A stretch of 42,657 nucleotides of DNA from positions 1 to 42,657 of the forward strand of contig NZ_WASP01000010.1 in the NCBI RefSeq assembly GCF_009712225.1, in the 5' to 3' direction. Below are positions 24,721 through 32,221 of this stretch, piece by piece. The stretch is from Desulfovibrio sp. (GTDB lineage Bacteria > Desulfobacterota > Desulfovibrionia > Desulfovibrionales > Desulfovibrionaceae). The number at the start of each line of letters is the position of its first letter. Within the stretch, counting starts at the first letter, position 1. The position numbers and the translations under genes are program-made. The notes beneath the pieces are model-generated. The model was not told the DNA's origin and did not search any database. It saw only the letters and a list, made by a program, of their open reading frames with translations.

Positions 24721-24759
24721 TTGCCGCGCTGCGTAGTGCCATGTATACTGATAATCAGT
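24721..24759 (+). promoter_or_regulatory. Promoter of fabG with overlapping palindrome
   Basis: TTGCCG (24721-24726), 17 bases, TATACT (24744-24749). A perfect 13-base palindrome ACTGATAATCAGT (24747-24759) begins inside the -10 box and covers the start-site region, as an operator would. A small hairpin in the transcript leader (24779-24795) follows. Confidence 0.5.
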
Positions 24760-24865
24760 CGGGCTAAGCCGTGTGCGGGCAGTGTTGCTGCCCAACACGC
24801 GCAGCAGGGCGCTTTCCGCGCATACGGCCAAACCCCTTTATTCATATGACTTAGACAAAGGCGAA

Positions 24866-25636
24866 ATGAGCATGAGCACAGCGCAATCCATCCTCGCAGC
24901 CGGAGTGCCCACGGCCCTGGTTACCGGCGGTTCGCGCGGCATTGGCCGGGCCATAGCCCAGATCCTTGCCCGTGACGGCTTTCAGGTTATTCTCACCTAC
25001 GTCAGCAAACCCGAAGAAGCAGAAAAAGTAGCGGCCGATATATGTGCCCAGGGCGGCAAGGCTGTTGCCTTTGCCCTCGACGTGAGCAACAGCGAAGCTG
25101 TGGCCGACTTTTTTGCATCGCAGATCAAGGACAAGGTTGACCTTGCCGTGCTTGTGAACAATGCCGGCATCACCAAGGACGGATTTCTTGTTCGCATGAA
25201 GGACGAGGACTTCGACCGGGTTATTGCCGTCAACCTTCGTGGCGCGTTTGTCTGCACGCGCGAAGCTGCCAAAATAATGAGCAAGACCCGCAAGGGCCGC
25301 ATCATCAATATTTCTTCCGTGGTGGGACAGATGGGCAACGCCGGGCAGGCCAACTATGCTTCGGCCAAGGCCGCTCTGCTGGGGCTCACCAAGTCCTGCG
25401 CCAAAGAACTGGCCGCCCGCCAGATTACGGTCAACGCCGTAACCCCGGGTTTTATCGAAACGGACATGACCGCAACGCTCAATGACGAAGTGCGCGCAAG
25501 CTATACCGATAGCATTCCGCTCAAGCGCATGGGCAGCGCCGAAGATGTGGCCGAAGCCGTGGCATTTCTTGCCTCGGAGAGAGCTGGCTACATCACCGGG
25601 CAGGTGCTGGGAGTGAACGGCGGCATGTACTGCTAG
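24866..25636 (+). CDS. fabG: 3-oxoacyl-ACP reductase
   Basis: 256-residue NADPH-dependent short-chain dehydrogenase that reduces beta-ketoacyl-ACP in fatty acid elongation. Rossmann motif T-G-G-S-R-G-I-G is near residue 18, N-N-A-G follows strand 4, and the catalytic Ser-Tyr-Lys is I-S-S-V-V...N-Y164-A-S-A-K168. C-terminal T-P-G-F-I-E-T-D-M-T and G-Q-V-L-G-V-N-G-G-M-Y match FabG. Two ATGs (24866 and 24872) share the AAAGG at 24857-24861; the first is listed. About ten residues precede the usual start, a minor extension. It has its own promoter candidate upstream, and acpP follows. Confidence 0.95.
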   Translation: MSMSTAQSILAAGVPTALVTGGSRGIGRAIAQILARDGFQVILTYVSKPEEAEKVAADICAQGGKAVAFALDVSNSEAVADFFASQIKDKVDLAVLVNNAGITKDGFLVRMKDEDFDRVIAVNLRGAFVCTREAAKIMSKTRKGRIINISSVVGQMGNAGQANYASAKAALLGLTKSCAKELAARQITVNAVTPGFIETDMTATLNDEVRASYTDSIPLKRMGSAEDVAEAVAFLASERAGYITGQVLGVNGGMYC

Positions 25637-25705
25637 GCATTACCTACGGAAGACACCCGGTTAGGGCCGGGGTTAAGCAGACCACTAATTTATCTGGAGG
25701 ATACC

Positions 25706-25939
25706 ATGTCTGACGTTACAGAAAAAGTTAAAAAGATCATCATCGACCAGCTCGGCGTGAGCGCCGAAGAAGTGAAGCCCGAAGCTTCCTTCGTTGAAGA
25801 CCTCGGCGCCGACTCCCTTGACCTGACCGAACTGATCATGGCCATGGAAGAAGAATTCGACATCGAAATCGCCGACGACGATGCCCAGAAGATCCTGAAA
25901 GTTCAGGATGCCATCAGCTACATCGAAAACAAGCAGTAA
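25706..25939 (+). CDS. acpP: Acyl carrier protein
   Basis: 77-residue acidic four-helix carrier of growing acyl chains. S37 in [10 protein letters not shown] is the phosphopantetheine attachment site (the E. coli equivalent is S36). GGAGG lies about 6 bases before ATG. Between fabG and fabF as in many bacteria; a short GC hairpin (25656-25660 with 25667-25671) lies in its leader. Used by PlsX, FabH, FabG and FabF encoded alongside. Confidence 0.97.
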   Translation: MSDVTEKVKKIIIDQLGVSAEEVKPEASFVEDLGADSLDLTELIMAMEEEFDIEIADDDAQKILKVQDAISYIENKQ

Positions 25940-25965
25940 CATAGGCTTGTTTGCAGTATAGACGC

Positions 25966-25986
25966 GCGGGGGGGTCTGCCCCCCGC
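25966..25986 (+). other. G-run/C-run hairpin in the fabF leader
   Basis: 8-bp all-GC stem: 25966-25973 pairs with 25979-25986 around a 5-base loop. It ends 4 bases before the fabF Shine-Dalgarno AAGGAG (25991-25996) and has no T-tract, so it is not a classical terminator. It may limit read-through from acpP, protect the acpP message, or affect fabF initiation. Confidence 0.55.
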
Positions 25987-26001
25987 CTCAAAGGAGCATG
26001 C

Positions 26002-27249
26002 ATGACCCGTCCCCGCGTAGTAATCACCGGCGTAGGCGGCGTGACGCCCCTCGCCAATGATATTGAGAGCACCTGGAAAAAACTGCTCGCAGGCGAGTCG
26101 GGCATCGCGCCCATCACGCTGTTTGACGCTTCCGCCTACGATTCCCGCATTGCTGGTGAAGTAAAAAACTTCGTCGCCGAAGACTACATGCCCATGAAGT
26201 CGGCCCGGCGCATGGACCGCTTCACCCAGTTTGCAGTGGCATCGGCCAAGATGCTGCTTGAAGACTCCAAGTTCGAAATCACCGACGCAAACGCCTACGA
26301 TACCGGCGTTATCCTTGGTGTTGGTCTTGGTGGTCTGCACACCATCGAAACCTACCACAGCAAGCTGCTGGAATCTGGCCCCCACAAAATTTCGCCCTTC
26401 ATGATTCCCATGCTTATTTCCAACATGGGTCCCGGTCAGATATCCATCTTCACCGGCGCCAAGGGTCCGAACATTGTCACGACCACAGCTTGCGCCTCGG
26501 CCATTCACGCTCTTGGCACCGCCTACAGCGAAATGATTCTGGGACGCGCCACCGCCGTTATTTCCGGCGGCGTCGAAGCCACTGTCACCCCTCTGGGCGT
26601 GGCTGGCTTTACCGCGCTCAAGGCGCTTTCTTCGCAGTTCAACGATGAGCCCGCCAGGGCTTCGCGTCCCTTTGACGCCAAGCGTGACGGTTTTGTCATT
26701 GGCGAAGGTGCTGGCCTGCTGCTGCTTGAAACGCTGGAATCGGCCCAGGCGCGCGGCGCAAAGATCTATGCAGAAATGGTGGGCTACGGCGCCTCTGGCG
26801 ACGCCTACCACATGACTGCCCCCTGCGACGACGGCGCAGGCATGGCCCGCGCCATGCAAAACGCCCTGCGTGAGGCTGGCATCGACGCTTCGGCTATCGG
26901 GCACATCAATGCCCACGCCACGTCCACCAACCTCAACGACAGCACTGAAACCAAGGCCATCAAAACCGTGTTTGGCGCGCATGCCGGCAAGGTCAAGATT
27001 TCGGCCACCAAGTCCATGACCGGGCACCTGCTTGGCGCTGCTGGCGGCATTGAGTCCGTGTTCACTGCCCTTGCCCTGCACGACGAAATGCTGCCTGGCA
27101 CCATCAACCTTGAGAATCCTGATCCCGCGTGTGACCTCGACTACATGGCCGATGGTTCCAAGCACATTGCCTGCGAATACGCCATGTGCAATTCCTTCGG
27201 CTTCGGCGGAACCAACGCAAGCGTGATCTTCAAGAAGTGGCAGCAGTAA
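26002..27249 (+). CDS. fabF: Beta-ketoacyl-ACP synthase II
   Basis: 415-residue elongating condensing enzyme (acyl-ACP + malonyl-ACP). Catalytic C164 lies in T-T-A-C-A-S-A; the two histidines are in I-N-A-H-A-T-S-T and M-T-G-H-L-L-G-A-A-G-G, and the essential lysine precedes the latter (T-K-S-M-T-G-H). The length and start (R-V-V-I-T-G-V-G-G-V-T-P-L) fit FabF rather than FabB. AAGGAG lies 5 bases before ATG 26002. An upstream in-frame ATG at 25951 would run through the GC hairpin and is rejected. Confidence 0.96.
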   Translation: MTRPRVVITGVGGVTPLANDIESTWKKLLAGESGIAPITLFDASAYDSRIAGEVKNFVAEDYMPMKSARRMDRFTQFAVASAKMLLEDSKFEITDANAYDTGVILGVGLGGLHTIETYHSKLLESGPHKISPFMIPMLISNMGPGQISIFTGAKGPNIVTTTACASAIHALGTAYSEMILGRATAVISGGVEATVTPLGVAGFTALKALSSQFNDEPARASRPFDAKRDGFVIGEGAGLLLLETLESAQARGAKIYAEMVGYGASGDAYHMTAPCDDGAGMARAMQNALREAGIDASAIGHINAHATSTNLNDSTETKAIKTVFGAHAGKVKISATKSMTGHLLGAAGGIESVFTALALHDEMLPGTINLENPDPACDLDYMADGSKHIACEYAMCNSFGFGGTNASVIFKKWQQ

Positions 27250-27293
27250 CCAGCACAGTTTCAAACGGTTTCTGCCCCCCTGTTTGATAATCC

Positions 27294-27318
27294 TCTGCCC
27301 GCCGTTGTGGCGGGCAGA
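27294..27318 (+). other. Stem-loop between fabF and glyA
   Basis: Perfect 10-bp stem, 27294-27303 with 27309-27318, loop GTTGT, just before the glyA ribosome site. There is no T-run, so it is a weak terminator at best and may act as an mRNA-end or attenuating element. Confidence 0.45.
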
Positions 27319-27341
27319 ACATTTCAAAAGGATGCGACGTC

Positions 27342-28580
27342 ATGGACGAAATCCTGCTGCAAGACCCGGAACTGGCGCGAGCCATCGCCCTTGAATCCGA
27401 CCGCCAGATGAGCAAGCTTGAGCTCATCGCTTCTGAAAACTTTGTTTCCCGCGCCGTGCGCGAAGCTCAGGGCAGCGTGCTTACCCACAAGTATGCAGAA
27501 GGCTACCCTGGCAAGCGCTATTACGGCGGCTGCGAATACGTTGACCTGGCCGAAACCCTGGCGCAGGACCGCGCCAAGCAGCTTTTTAACTGCGAATATG
27601 CCAACGTGCAGCCGCACTCCGGTTCGCAGGCCAACATGGCCGCCTACCTTGCCTTCATGAAGCCCGGCGACACCATTCTGGGCATGAATCTTTCGCACGG
27701 CGGGCATCTCACCCACGGCAGCCCGGTGAACTTCTCTGGCCGCCTGTTCAACATCGTTTCGTACGGTGTGCAGCGCGAAACGGGCCGCATCGACTATGAC
27801 GAAGTGGCCTCTCTCGCTCGCGAGCACAAACCCAACGCCATCGTGGCCGGTGCCAGCGCCTACCCCCGCGCCATCGACTTTGCCCGCTTCCGCGAGATCG
27901 CCGACGAAGTTGGCGCCAAGCTGGTGGTGGACATGGCCCATATCGCCGGCCTTGTGGCCGCCGGTTTGCACCAGAGCCCGCTTTCTTATGCCCACATCAC
28001 CACCACGACCACGCACAAAACCCTGCGCGGCCCCCGTGGCGGCATGATCCTTTCTACCGAAGACATGGGCAAAACCCTGAACAGCCAGATTTTCCCCGGT
28101 ATTCAGGGCGGCCCGCTCATGCACGTTATCGCCGCCAAGGCTGTTGCCTTTGGTGAAGCCCTGCGCCCCGCTTTCAAGAGCTACCAGCAGCGCGTTGTCA
28201 CCAACGCCGCAGTGCTTGCCAAGTTCCTGATGGATGCCGGTTACGAACTGGTTTCCGGCGGTACGGACAACCATCTTATGCTGGTTGACCTGACCAACAA
28301 GGACATCACGGGCAAGGATGCGGAACACGCTCTTGACCTGGCGGGCATCACCGTCAACAAGAACACGGTTCCCTTTGAAACCCGTTCGCCCTTTGTTACT
28401 TCGGGCGTGCGCCTCGGCACGGCTGCCCTTACCACACGCGGCATGAAGGAAGACGACATGCGCACCGTGGGCGCGTTTATTGCTGAAGCCATCGAAAAGC
28501 GCAACGACGAAGCAGCCTTGGCCAAGATAAGCAAGAACGTTGAGGAATTTGCCCGCCAGTTCCCGCTATTTGCCTGCTAA
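27342..28580 (+). CDS. glyA: Serine hydroxymethyltransferase
   Basis: 412-residue PLP enzyme interconverting serine + tetrahydrofolate and glycine + methylene-tetrahydrofolate. K226 in [13 protein letters not shown] is the Schiff-base lysine. [27 protein letters not shown] and V-V-D-M-A-H-I-A-G are all as in GlyA. AAAAGG precedes ATG 27342. It supplies one-carbon units used for thymidylate and purine synthesis; the neighbouring dCMP deaminase also feeds thymidylate synthesis. A strong terminator follows. Confidence 0.97.
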   Translation: MDEILLQDPELARAIALESDRQMSKLELIASENFVSRAVREAQGSVLTHKYAEGYPGKRYYGGCEYVDLAETLAQDRAKQLFNCEYANVQPHSGSQANMAAYLAFMKPGDTILGMNLSHGGHLTHGSPVNFSGRLFNIVSYGVQRETGRIDYDEVASLAREHKPNAIVAGASAYPRAIDFARFREIADEVGAKLVVDMAHIAGLVAAGLHQSPLSYAHITTTTTHKTLRGPRGGMILSTEDMGKTLNSQIFPGIQGGPLMHVIAAKAVAFGEALRPAFKSYQQRVVTNAAVLAKFLMDAGYELVSGGTDNHLMLVDLTNKDITGKDAEHALDLAGITVNKNTVPFETRSPFVTSGVRLGTAALTTRGMKEDDMRTVGAFIAEAIEKRNDEAALAKISKNVEEFARQFPLFAC

Positions 28581-28595
28581 CGGGCAGACATTCGG

Positions 28596-28662
28596 GCAGC
28601 TTTTCCTGTGCCCTACCCTGATAAATCTCAGGGAACCGGCACAGGAAAAGCTGCACTTTTTT
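28596..28662 (+). terminator. Rho-independent terminator of glyA
   Basis: 17-bp perfect stem, 28596-28612 with 28638-28654, whose 25-base loop can form a smaller hairpin, followed by ACTTTTTTG. A second 9-bp stem-loop (28665-28673 with 28690-28698) follows without a T-run. Confidence 0.87.
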
Positions 28663-28781
28663 GACAAAGCCCCGGTTTTGAGAAAAACAGGGGCTTTGCC
28701 TTGCGCGGCAGGTGCGATAATCTGGGTGGCGCGCAAGCGCAGCCTGACCGGTATCACGGCAAAATGGCCCGACACGGCAAC

Positions 28782-28810
28782 TTGGCAATTTCCCAAGCCG
28801 CCTGTATAGT
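28782..28810 (+). promoter_or_regulatory. Promoter of the dCMP deaminase-riboflavin genes
   Basis: TTGGCA (28782-28787), exactly 17 bases, TATAGT (28805-28810). Both hexamers match consensus at five of six positions. The expected start is about 20 bases before ATG 28837. Confidence 0.65.
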
Positions 28811-28836
28811 GCAGTGAATCTTTTGGTGGGTGCTAT

Positions 28837-29328
28837 ATGCAGCGAATGCCGTGGCCGGAATATTTTATGAACATTACGTACCTTGTAAGCGGGCGATCTA
28901 CGTGCACGCGGCGCAAGGTGGGTGCTGTGGCGGTGAAAGACAAGCGGATTCTTGCCACGGGGTACAATGGTGCTCCGGCGGGGGTTCCGCACTGTCTTGA
29001 GGTGGGCTGCCTGCGCACACAGCTGGGCATTCCATCGGGCCAAAGGCACGAAATATGCCGAGGATTGCACGCAGAACAGAATGTCATCATTCAGGCTGCC
29101 GTGCACGGCATCAATATCAGCGGCGCAGAAATTTACTGCACCACACACCCGTGCGTGCTGTGCAGCAAAATGCTTATCAACTGCGGTATCCGCCATATTT
29201 ATTATGCAGAATATTACCCCGACGAACTTGCGGAACAGATGCTCAAGGAAGCCGGCGTAACAATGGAAAAACTGGATTTTACACCGCCTGTCATCAGTGC
29301 CCAAGCCGGAGAAGGCAGCCATGTCTGA
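28837..29328 (+). CDS. dCMP deaminase (ComEB-type)
   Basis: 163-residue zinc hydrolase that deaminates dCMP to dUMP, the substrate for thymidylate synthase. The zinc and catalytic site are visible: L-H-A-E-Q-N (His ligand and proton-shuttle Glu) and H-P-C-V-L-C (two Cys ligands). S-T-C-x-R-R-K-V-G-A-V and the insert with further Cys/His (P-H-C-L-E-V-G-C) match the dCMP deaminase subgroup, which holds a second zinc. Ribosome site is modest (GGTGGG). The stop overlaps the ribD start by 8 bases, so the two are translationally linked. Confidence 0.93.
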   Translation: MQRMPWPEYFMNITYLVSGRSTCTRRKVGAVAVKDKRILATGYNGAPAGVPHCLEVGCLRTQLGIPSGQRHEICRGLHAEQNVIIQAAVHGINISGAEIYCTTHPCVLCSKMLINCGIRHIYYAEYYPDELAEQMLKEAGVTMEKLDFTPPVISAQAGEGSHV

Positions 29329-30463
29329 AATGGATTATGTTCCCTTTATGCGTGAAGCCATTGCCCTTGCAGAAAAGGGCCGGTGGCATGCCTGCCCCAA
29401 CCCAACGGTGGGGGCGGTGCTGGTGCGTGACGACCAGATTGTTGCGCGTGGCTGGCACCATGCCGCAGGGCAGGACCATGCGGAAGTGGACTGCATCAAG
29501 GACGCTGCAGCCCGTGGCGTTAACCCGGCGGAATGCACGCTGGTGGTTACCCTTGAACCGTGCTGCCATCAGGGCAAAACGCCCCCCTGCACCGATGCGG
29601 TGCGGGCCGCTGGCATCAGGAAGGTTGTAGTGGGCCTTGCCGACCCCAATCCCCAGGCCTGCGGCGGCGCTTGCCAGCTGCGTGCCAGCGGCGTTGAGGT
29701 TATTGAAGGCGTGTGCGAACAGGAATGCCGTGATCTTGTGGCCGACTTTCTGGTCTGGCAGCAGCACAAGCGTCCCTATGTAATGCTCAAGATGGCCGCC
29801 ACGCTTGATGGCCGCATTGCCACCCGCAAGGGGCAGTCCAAGTGGATCAGCTGCGAACAATCGCGCAGCGAGGTTCAGGAACTGCGCGCGGGCATCGGCA
29901 TGTGCGGCGGCGCCATTCTTGTGGGCGGCGGCACCTTCCGGGCCGATAACCCGCAGCTCACCGTGCGCGGCGAAAATGCAGGCCCGCAGCCTCTGGCCTG
30001 CGTGCTTACCTCGCGCCTGCCCCAGCCCGACGCTGATTTTCACCTGCTCAAAGACCGTCCGGAGCAGACCGTGTTCATGGTTTCCCCGGCGGCGGCGGCC
30101 TCAACCACGGCCAAGGCCCTGCGCGATATTGGCGTGCGGGTTCTGGCTCTTGGCCCCGGCATGCACGGCGGGCCTGATTTTCCCGGTTTGCTGCGCGCGG
30201 TGTGGGAAGAGCTGCACTGCCCCTACCTGCTTTGCGAAGGCGGCGGCCATTTGGCCCTGAGCCTGCTTGAAGCGGGCCTTGTGGACGATTTTCGCCTGCA
30301 CCTCGCACCCATGATTCTGGGCGACGAAGACGCCCTGCCGCTGTTCTCTGGCCGTGCACCCCTGAGCCTTGAAGAAGCCCTGAGCATGCGCGTGAGCAAC
30401 ACGCACCTGTGCGGCAACGACGTACACATTCACCTGCGGCCGCTGGACGCCGCCAAAGCGTAG
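29321..30463 (+). CDS. ribD: Bifunctional riboflavin deaminase/reductase RibD
   Basis: 380-residue two-domain enzyme (deaminase plus 5-amino-6-ribosylaminouracil 5'-phosphate reductase) for the second and third steps from GTP to riboflavin. The N-terminal deaminase has D-H-A-E-V-D and [13 protein letters not shown]; the reductase begins at about 150 with [12 protein letters not shown] and contains [11 protein letters not shown] and [10 protein letters not shown] 29321 overlaps the end of the deaminase gene and has GAGAAGG upstream. The riboflavin synthase gene follows 9 bases after the stop. Confidence 0.95.
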   Translation: MSEMDYVPFMREAIALAEKGRWHACPNPTVGAVLVRDDQIVARGWHHAAGQDHAEVDCIKDAAARGVNPAECTLVVTLEPCCHQGKTPPCTDAVRAAGIRKVVVGLADPNPQACGGACQLRASGVEVIEGVCEQECRDLVADFLVWQQHKRPYVMLKMAATLDGRIATRKGQSKWISCEQSRSEVQELRAGIGMCGGAILVGGGTFRADNPQLTVRGENAGPQPLACVLTSRLPQPDADFHLLKDRPEQTVFMVSPAAAASTTAKALRDIGVRVLALGPGMHGGPDFPGLLRAVWEELHCPYLLCEGGGHLALSLLEAGLVDDFRLHLAPMILGDEDALPLFSGRAPLSLEEALSMRVSNTHLCGNDVHIHLRPLDAAKA

Positions 30464-30472
30464 GCTGAAGGC

Positions 30473-31156
30473 ATGTTCACCGGCATAATCCAGGGACAGG
30501 GCGAGATACTCGCCCTGCGCGACAGCGGCACGGAACGCAGGTTTACCCTGCGGCCCCTGTTCGACCTGCCTTCTATTGTGGATGGCGAATCCATTGCCGT
30601 AAACGGCGCCTGCCTGTCGGTTGAAAGCCACAGTGAGGGCGTGTTTACGGCCTATGCCTCGGCAGAGACCCTTTCGCGCACCACCCTTGGCAAGCTAAAG
30701 GGCGGCGACATGGTCAATATGGAGCGGGCGCTGGCCATGGGCGACCGCCTTGGCGGGCACCTTGTGAGCGGGCATGTGGATTGCCTTGCCACGGTGCGCA
30801 GTGTTACGGGCGCTGGCCAGTCGCTGTGCTGCCGTCTTGCCTTTCCCAGGGAATACGGAGTCGAGGTAATTGCCAAGGGCTCGGTGGCTCTTGACGGCAT
30901 AAGCCTGACCATCAACGCCTGCGGGCCAGATTTTCTTGAGGTCAACATCATTCCCGATACGCAAAAACGCACCACCATGCGCAACTGGCGACCGGGCACG
31001 CTGGTGAATATGGAAACCGACCTCATCGGCAAATATGTGCGCAGCCTGCTGGGAGCCTGGGTTCCTGACGGTGGCGCGGCAGGTAAAAGCACGGGTGCTG
31101 CTGCCCAGGCCGGTGGCCTGAGCCGCGAGATGCTGCTGCGCAACGGCTTTATCTGA
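30473..31156 (+). CDS. ribE: Riboflavin synthase alpha subunit
   Basis: 227-residue trimeric enzyme that dismutates two molecules of 6,7-dimethyl-8-ribityllumazine to riboflavin. Two tandem beta-barrel lumazine-binding repeats begin [10 protein letters not shown] and G-H-L-V-S-G-H-V-D respectively; [10 protein letters not shown] and [10 protein letters not shown] are the paired motifs of the repeats. The C-terminal 25 residues are a low-complexity Gly/Ala tail beyond the usual fold. It sits 9 bases after ribD. ribH follows after 79 bases, with no ribA/ribB gene between. Confidence 0.95.
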   Translation: MFTGIIQGQGEILALRDSGTERRFTLRPLFDLPSIVDGESIAVNGACLSVESHSEGVFTAYASAETLSRTTLGKLKGGDMVNMERALAMGDRLGGHLVSGHVDCLATVRSVTGAGQSLCCRLAFPREYGVEVIAKGSVALDGISLTINACGPDFLEVNIIPDTQKRTTMRNWRPGTLVNMETDLIGKYVRSLLGAWVPDGGAAGKSTGAAAQAGGLSREMLLRNGFI

Positions 31157-31162
31157 CAATAA

Positions 31163-31190
31163 TTTCCCATTACCGAAAAATTACTATAAA
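31163..31190 (+). promoter_or_regulatory. Possible promoter before ribH
   Basis: AT-rich patch with TTTCCC (31163-31168), 16 bases, TATAAA (31185-31190). The -10 is good and the -35 poor. I see no FMN riboswitch pattern here or before ribD. Confidence 0.35.
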
Positions 31191-31235
31191 ACGCGTTTGC
31201 GCGCGGGCAGTTCGCCGCCGCGCCAAGGAGTAGTC

Positions 31236-31706
31236 ATGAGCACTGTCACCACTATCGCTGGACAGCTGGACGCCAAAGGGCTGAAAATTGCCATTGTGGC
31301 CACCCGTTTCAACGATTTTATTGTGGACCGCCTTGTGGGCGGCGCGCAGGATTATCTGGAACGTCACGGCCTCGACACCGCCAACATCACTCTGGTGCGC
31401 ATTCCCGGTGCCTTTGAAATGCCGCTGGTCTGCCAGAAGCTTGTCAATTCCGGCAAATACGACGGCGTGCTGGCTCTTGGCGCTGTTATTCGCGGCGGCA
31501 CCCCCCACTTTGACTATGTGTGCGCCGAAGCCAGCAAGGGCATCGCCCAGGCCATGATGCACTCTGGCGTGCCCATTGGTTTTGGCCTGCTGACCTGTGA
31601 TACCATTGAACAAGCCATTGAGCGCGCCGGTTCCAAGGGCGGCAACAAGGGCGTGGAAGCGGCCGCTGCCATGCTGGAAACCATCCGCGTTATGGAGCAG
31701 TTGTAA
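31236..31706 (+). CDS. ribH: 6,7-dimethyl-8-ribityllumazine synthase
   Basis: 156-residue subunit of the lumazine synthase shell. It joins dihydroxybutanone phosphate and the ribitylaminouracil made after RibD. Signatures: [10 protein letters not shown] near the N-terminus, [24 protein letters not shown] with the catalytic His, and [17 protein letters not shown] precedes ATG 31236; the in-frame ATG at 31197 has no site. nusB starts 3 bases after the stop, the conserved ribH-nusB pair. Confidence 0.96.
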   Translation: MSTVTTIAGQLDAKGLKIAIVATRFNDFIVDRLVGGAQDYLERHGLDTANITLVRIPGAFEMPLVCQKLVNSGKYDGVLALGAVIRGGTPHFDYVCAEASKGIAQAMMHSGVPIGFGLLTCDTIEQAIERAGSKGGNKGVEAAAAMLETIRVMEQL

Positions 31707-31709
31707 TCC

Positions 31710-32207
31710 ATGGCAAAAGCCAAATCAGCCACCCGCAGGGGCGAACGAGAACTGGCCTTTCAGGTTCTGTACGGCCTTTCCTTTACGCCTGCGCGTGATA
31801 TCGACGATCTGCGGCGCTTTTTTCGCGTTTCTCCCGACTATCTTGCCCGCTGGCAGGATCAGGAACCGCCCGCCTATCCCTCTGGCTTTGCCTGGGAACT
31901 GGTGGAAGGCGTGTGGAGCAAAAGCGACGAACTTGATGCATCCATCACCACATTTTCGCGCAACTGGCGCGTTGACCGCATGGGCCGCGTAGAGCTGACC
32001 CTGCTGCGGCTGGCGGTGTACGAAATCATGTTCCGCAACGATGTTCCCGCCAAGGTTGCCATCAACGAGGCGCTGGAACTCAGCCGTCAGTTTGGCGAAG
32101 GCAATGCCAAAAGCTTTATCAACGGCATTCTTGATGCCGTGGCCAAAGCTTTGGATACCGGGGGGATTACACGCCCCGCCGCCGATTCTTCCACCATATC
32201 CGAGTAA
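31710..32207 (+). CDS. nusB: Transcription antitermination factor NusB
   Basis: 165-residue all-helical RNA-binding protein that joins NusE (S10) at boxA of rRNA leaders. Visible: R-R-G-E-R-E-L-A-F-Q-V-L-Y near the N-terminus, the central W-R-V-D-R-M-G-R-V-E-L-T-L-L-R-L-A-V-Y-E and the C-terminal I-N-E-A-L-E-L-S-R-Q-F-G...S-F-I-N-G-I-L-D, all family hallmarks. The last 20 residues are a Pro/Ser tail. Three bases from ribH and 14 from leuS, so part of one transcript. Confidence 0.95.
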   Translation: MAKAKSATRRGERELAFQVLYGLSFTPARDIDDLRRFFRVSPDYLARWQDQEPPAYPSGFAWELVEGVWSKSDELDASITTFSRNWRVDRMGRVELTLLRLAVYEIMFRNDVPAKVAINEALELSRQFGEGNAKSFINGILDAVAKALDTGGITRPAADSSTISE

Positions 32208-32221
32208 ACCGGTAAAGCCCC

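Noticed and set aside
25918..27327. 469-codon minus-strand open frame over fabF
   Set aside because: Antisense shadow of fabF; His/Gly/Val-rich composition is typical of reverse-complemented C-ending codons.
31182..31199. Short AT-rich patch before ribH considered as an integration or att site
   Set aside because: No repeat flanks it and no mobile gene is nearby; a promoter explains it better.
28581..31235. FMN riboswitch near the rib genes
   Set aside because: I looked before the deaminase/ribD and before ribH; neither gap is long enough nor shows the conserved multi-helix RFN pattern.
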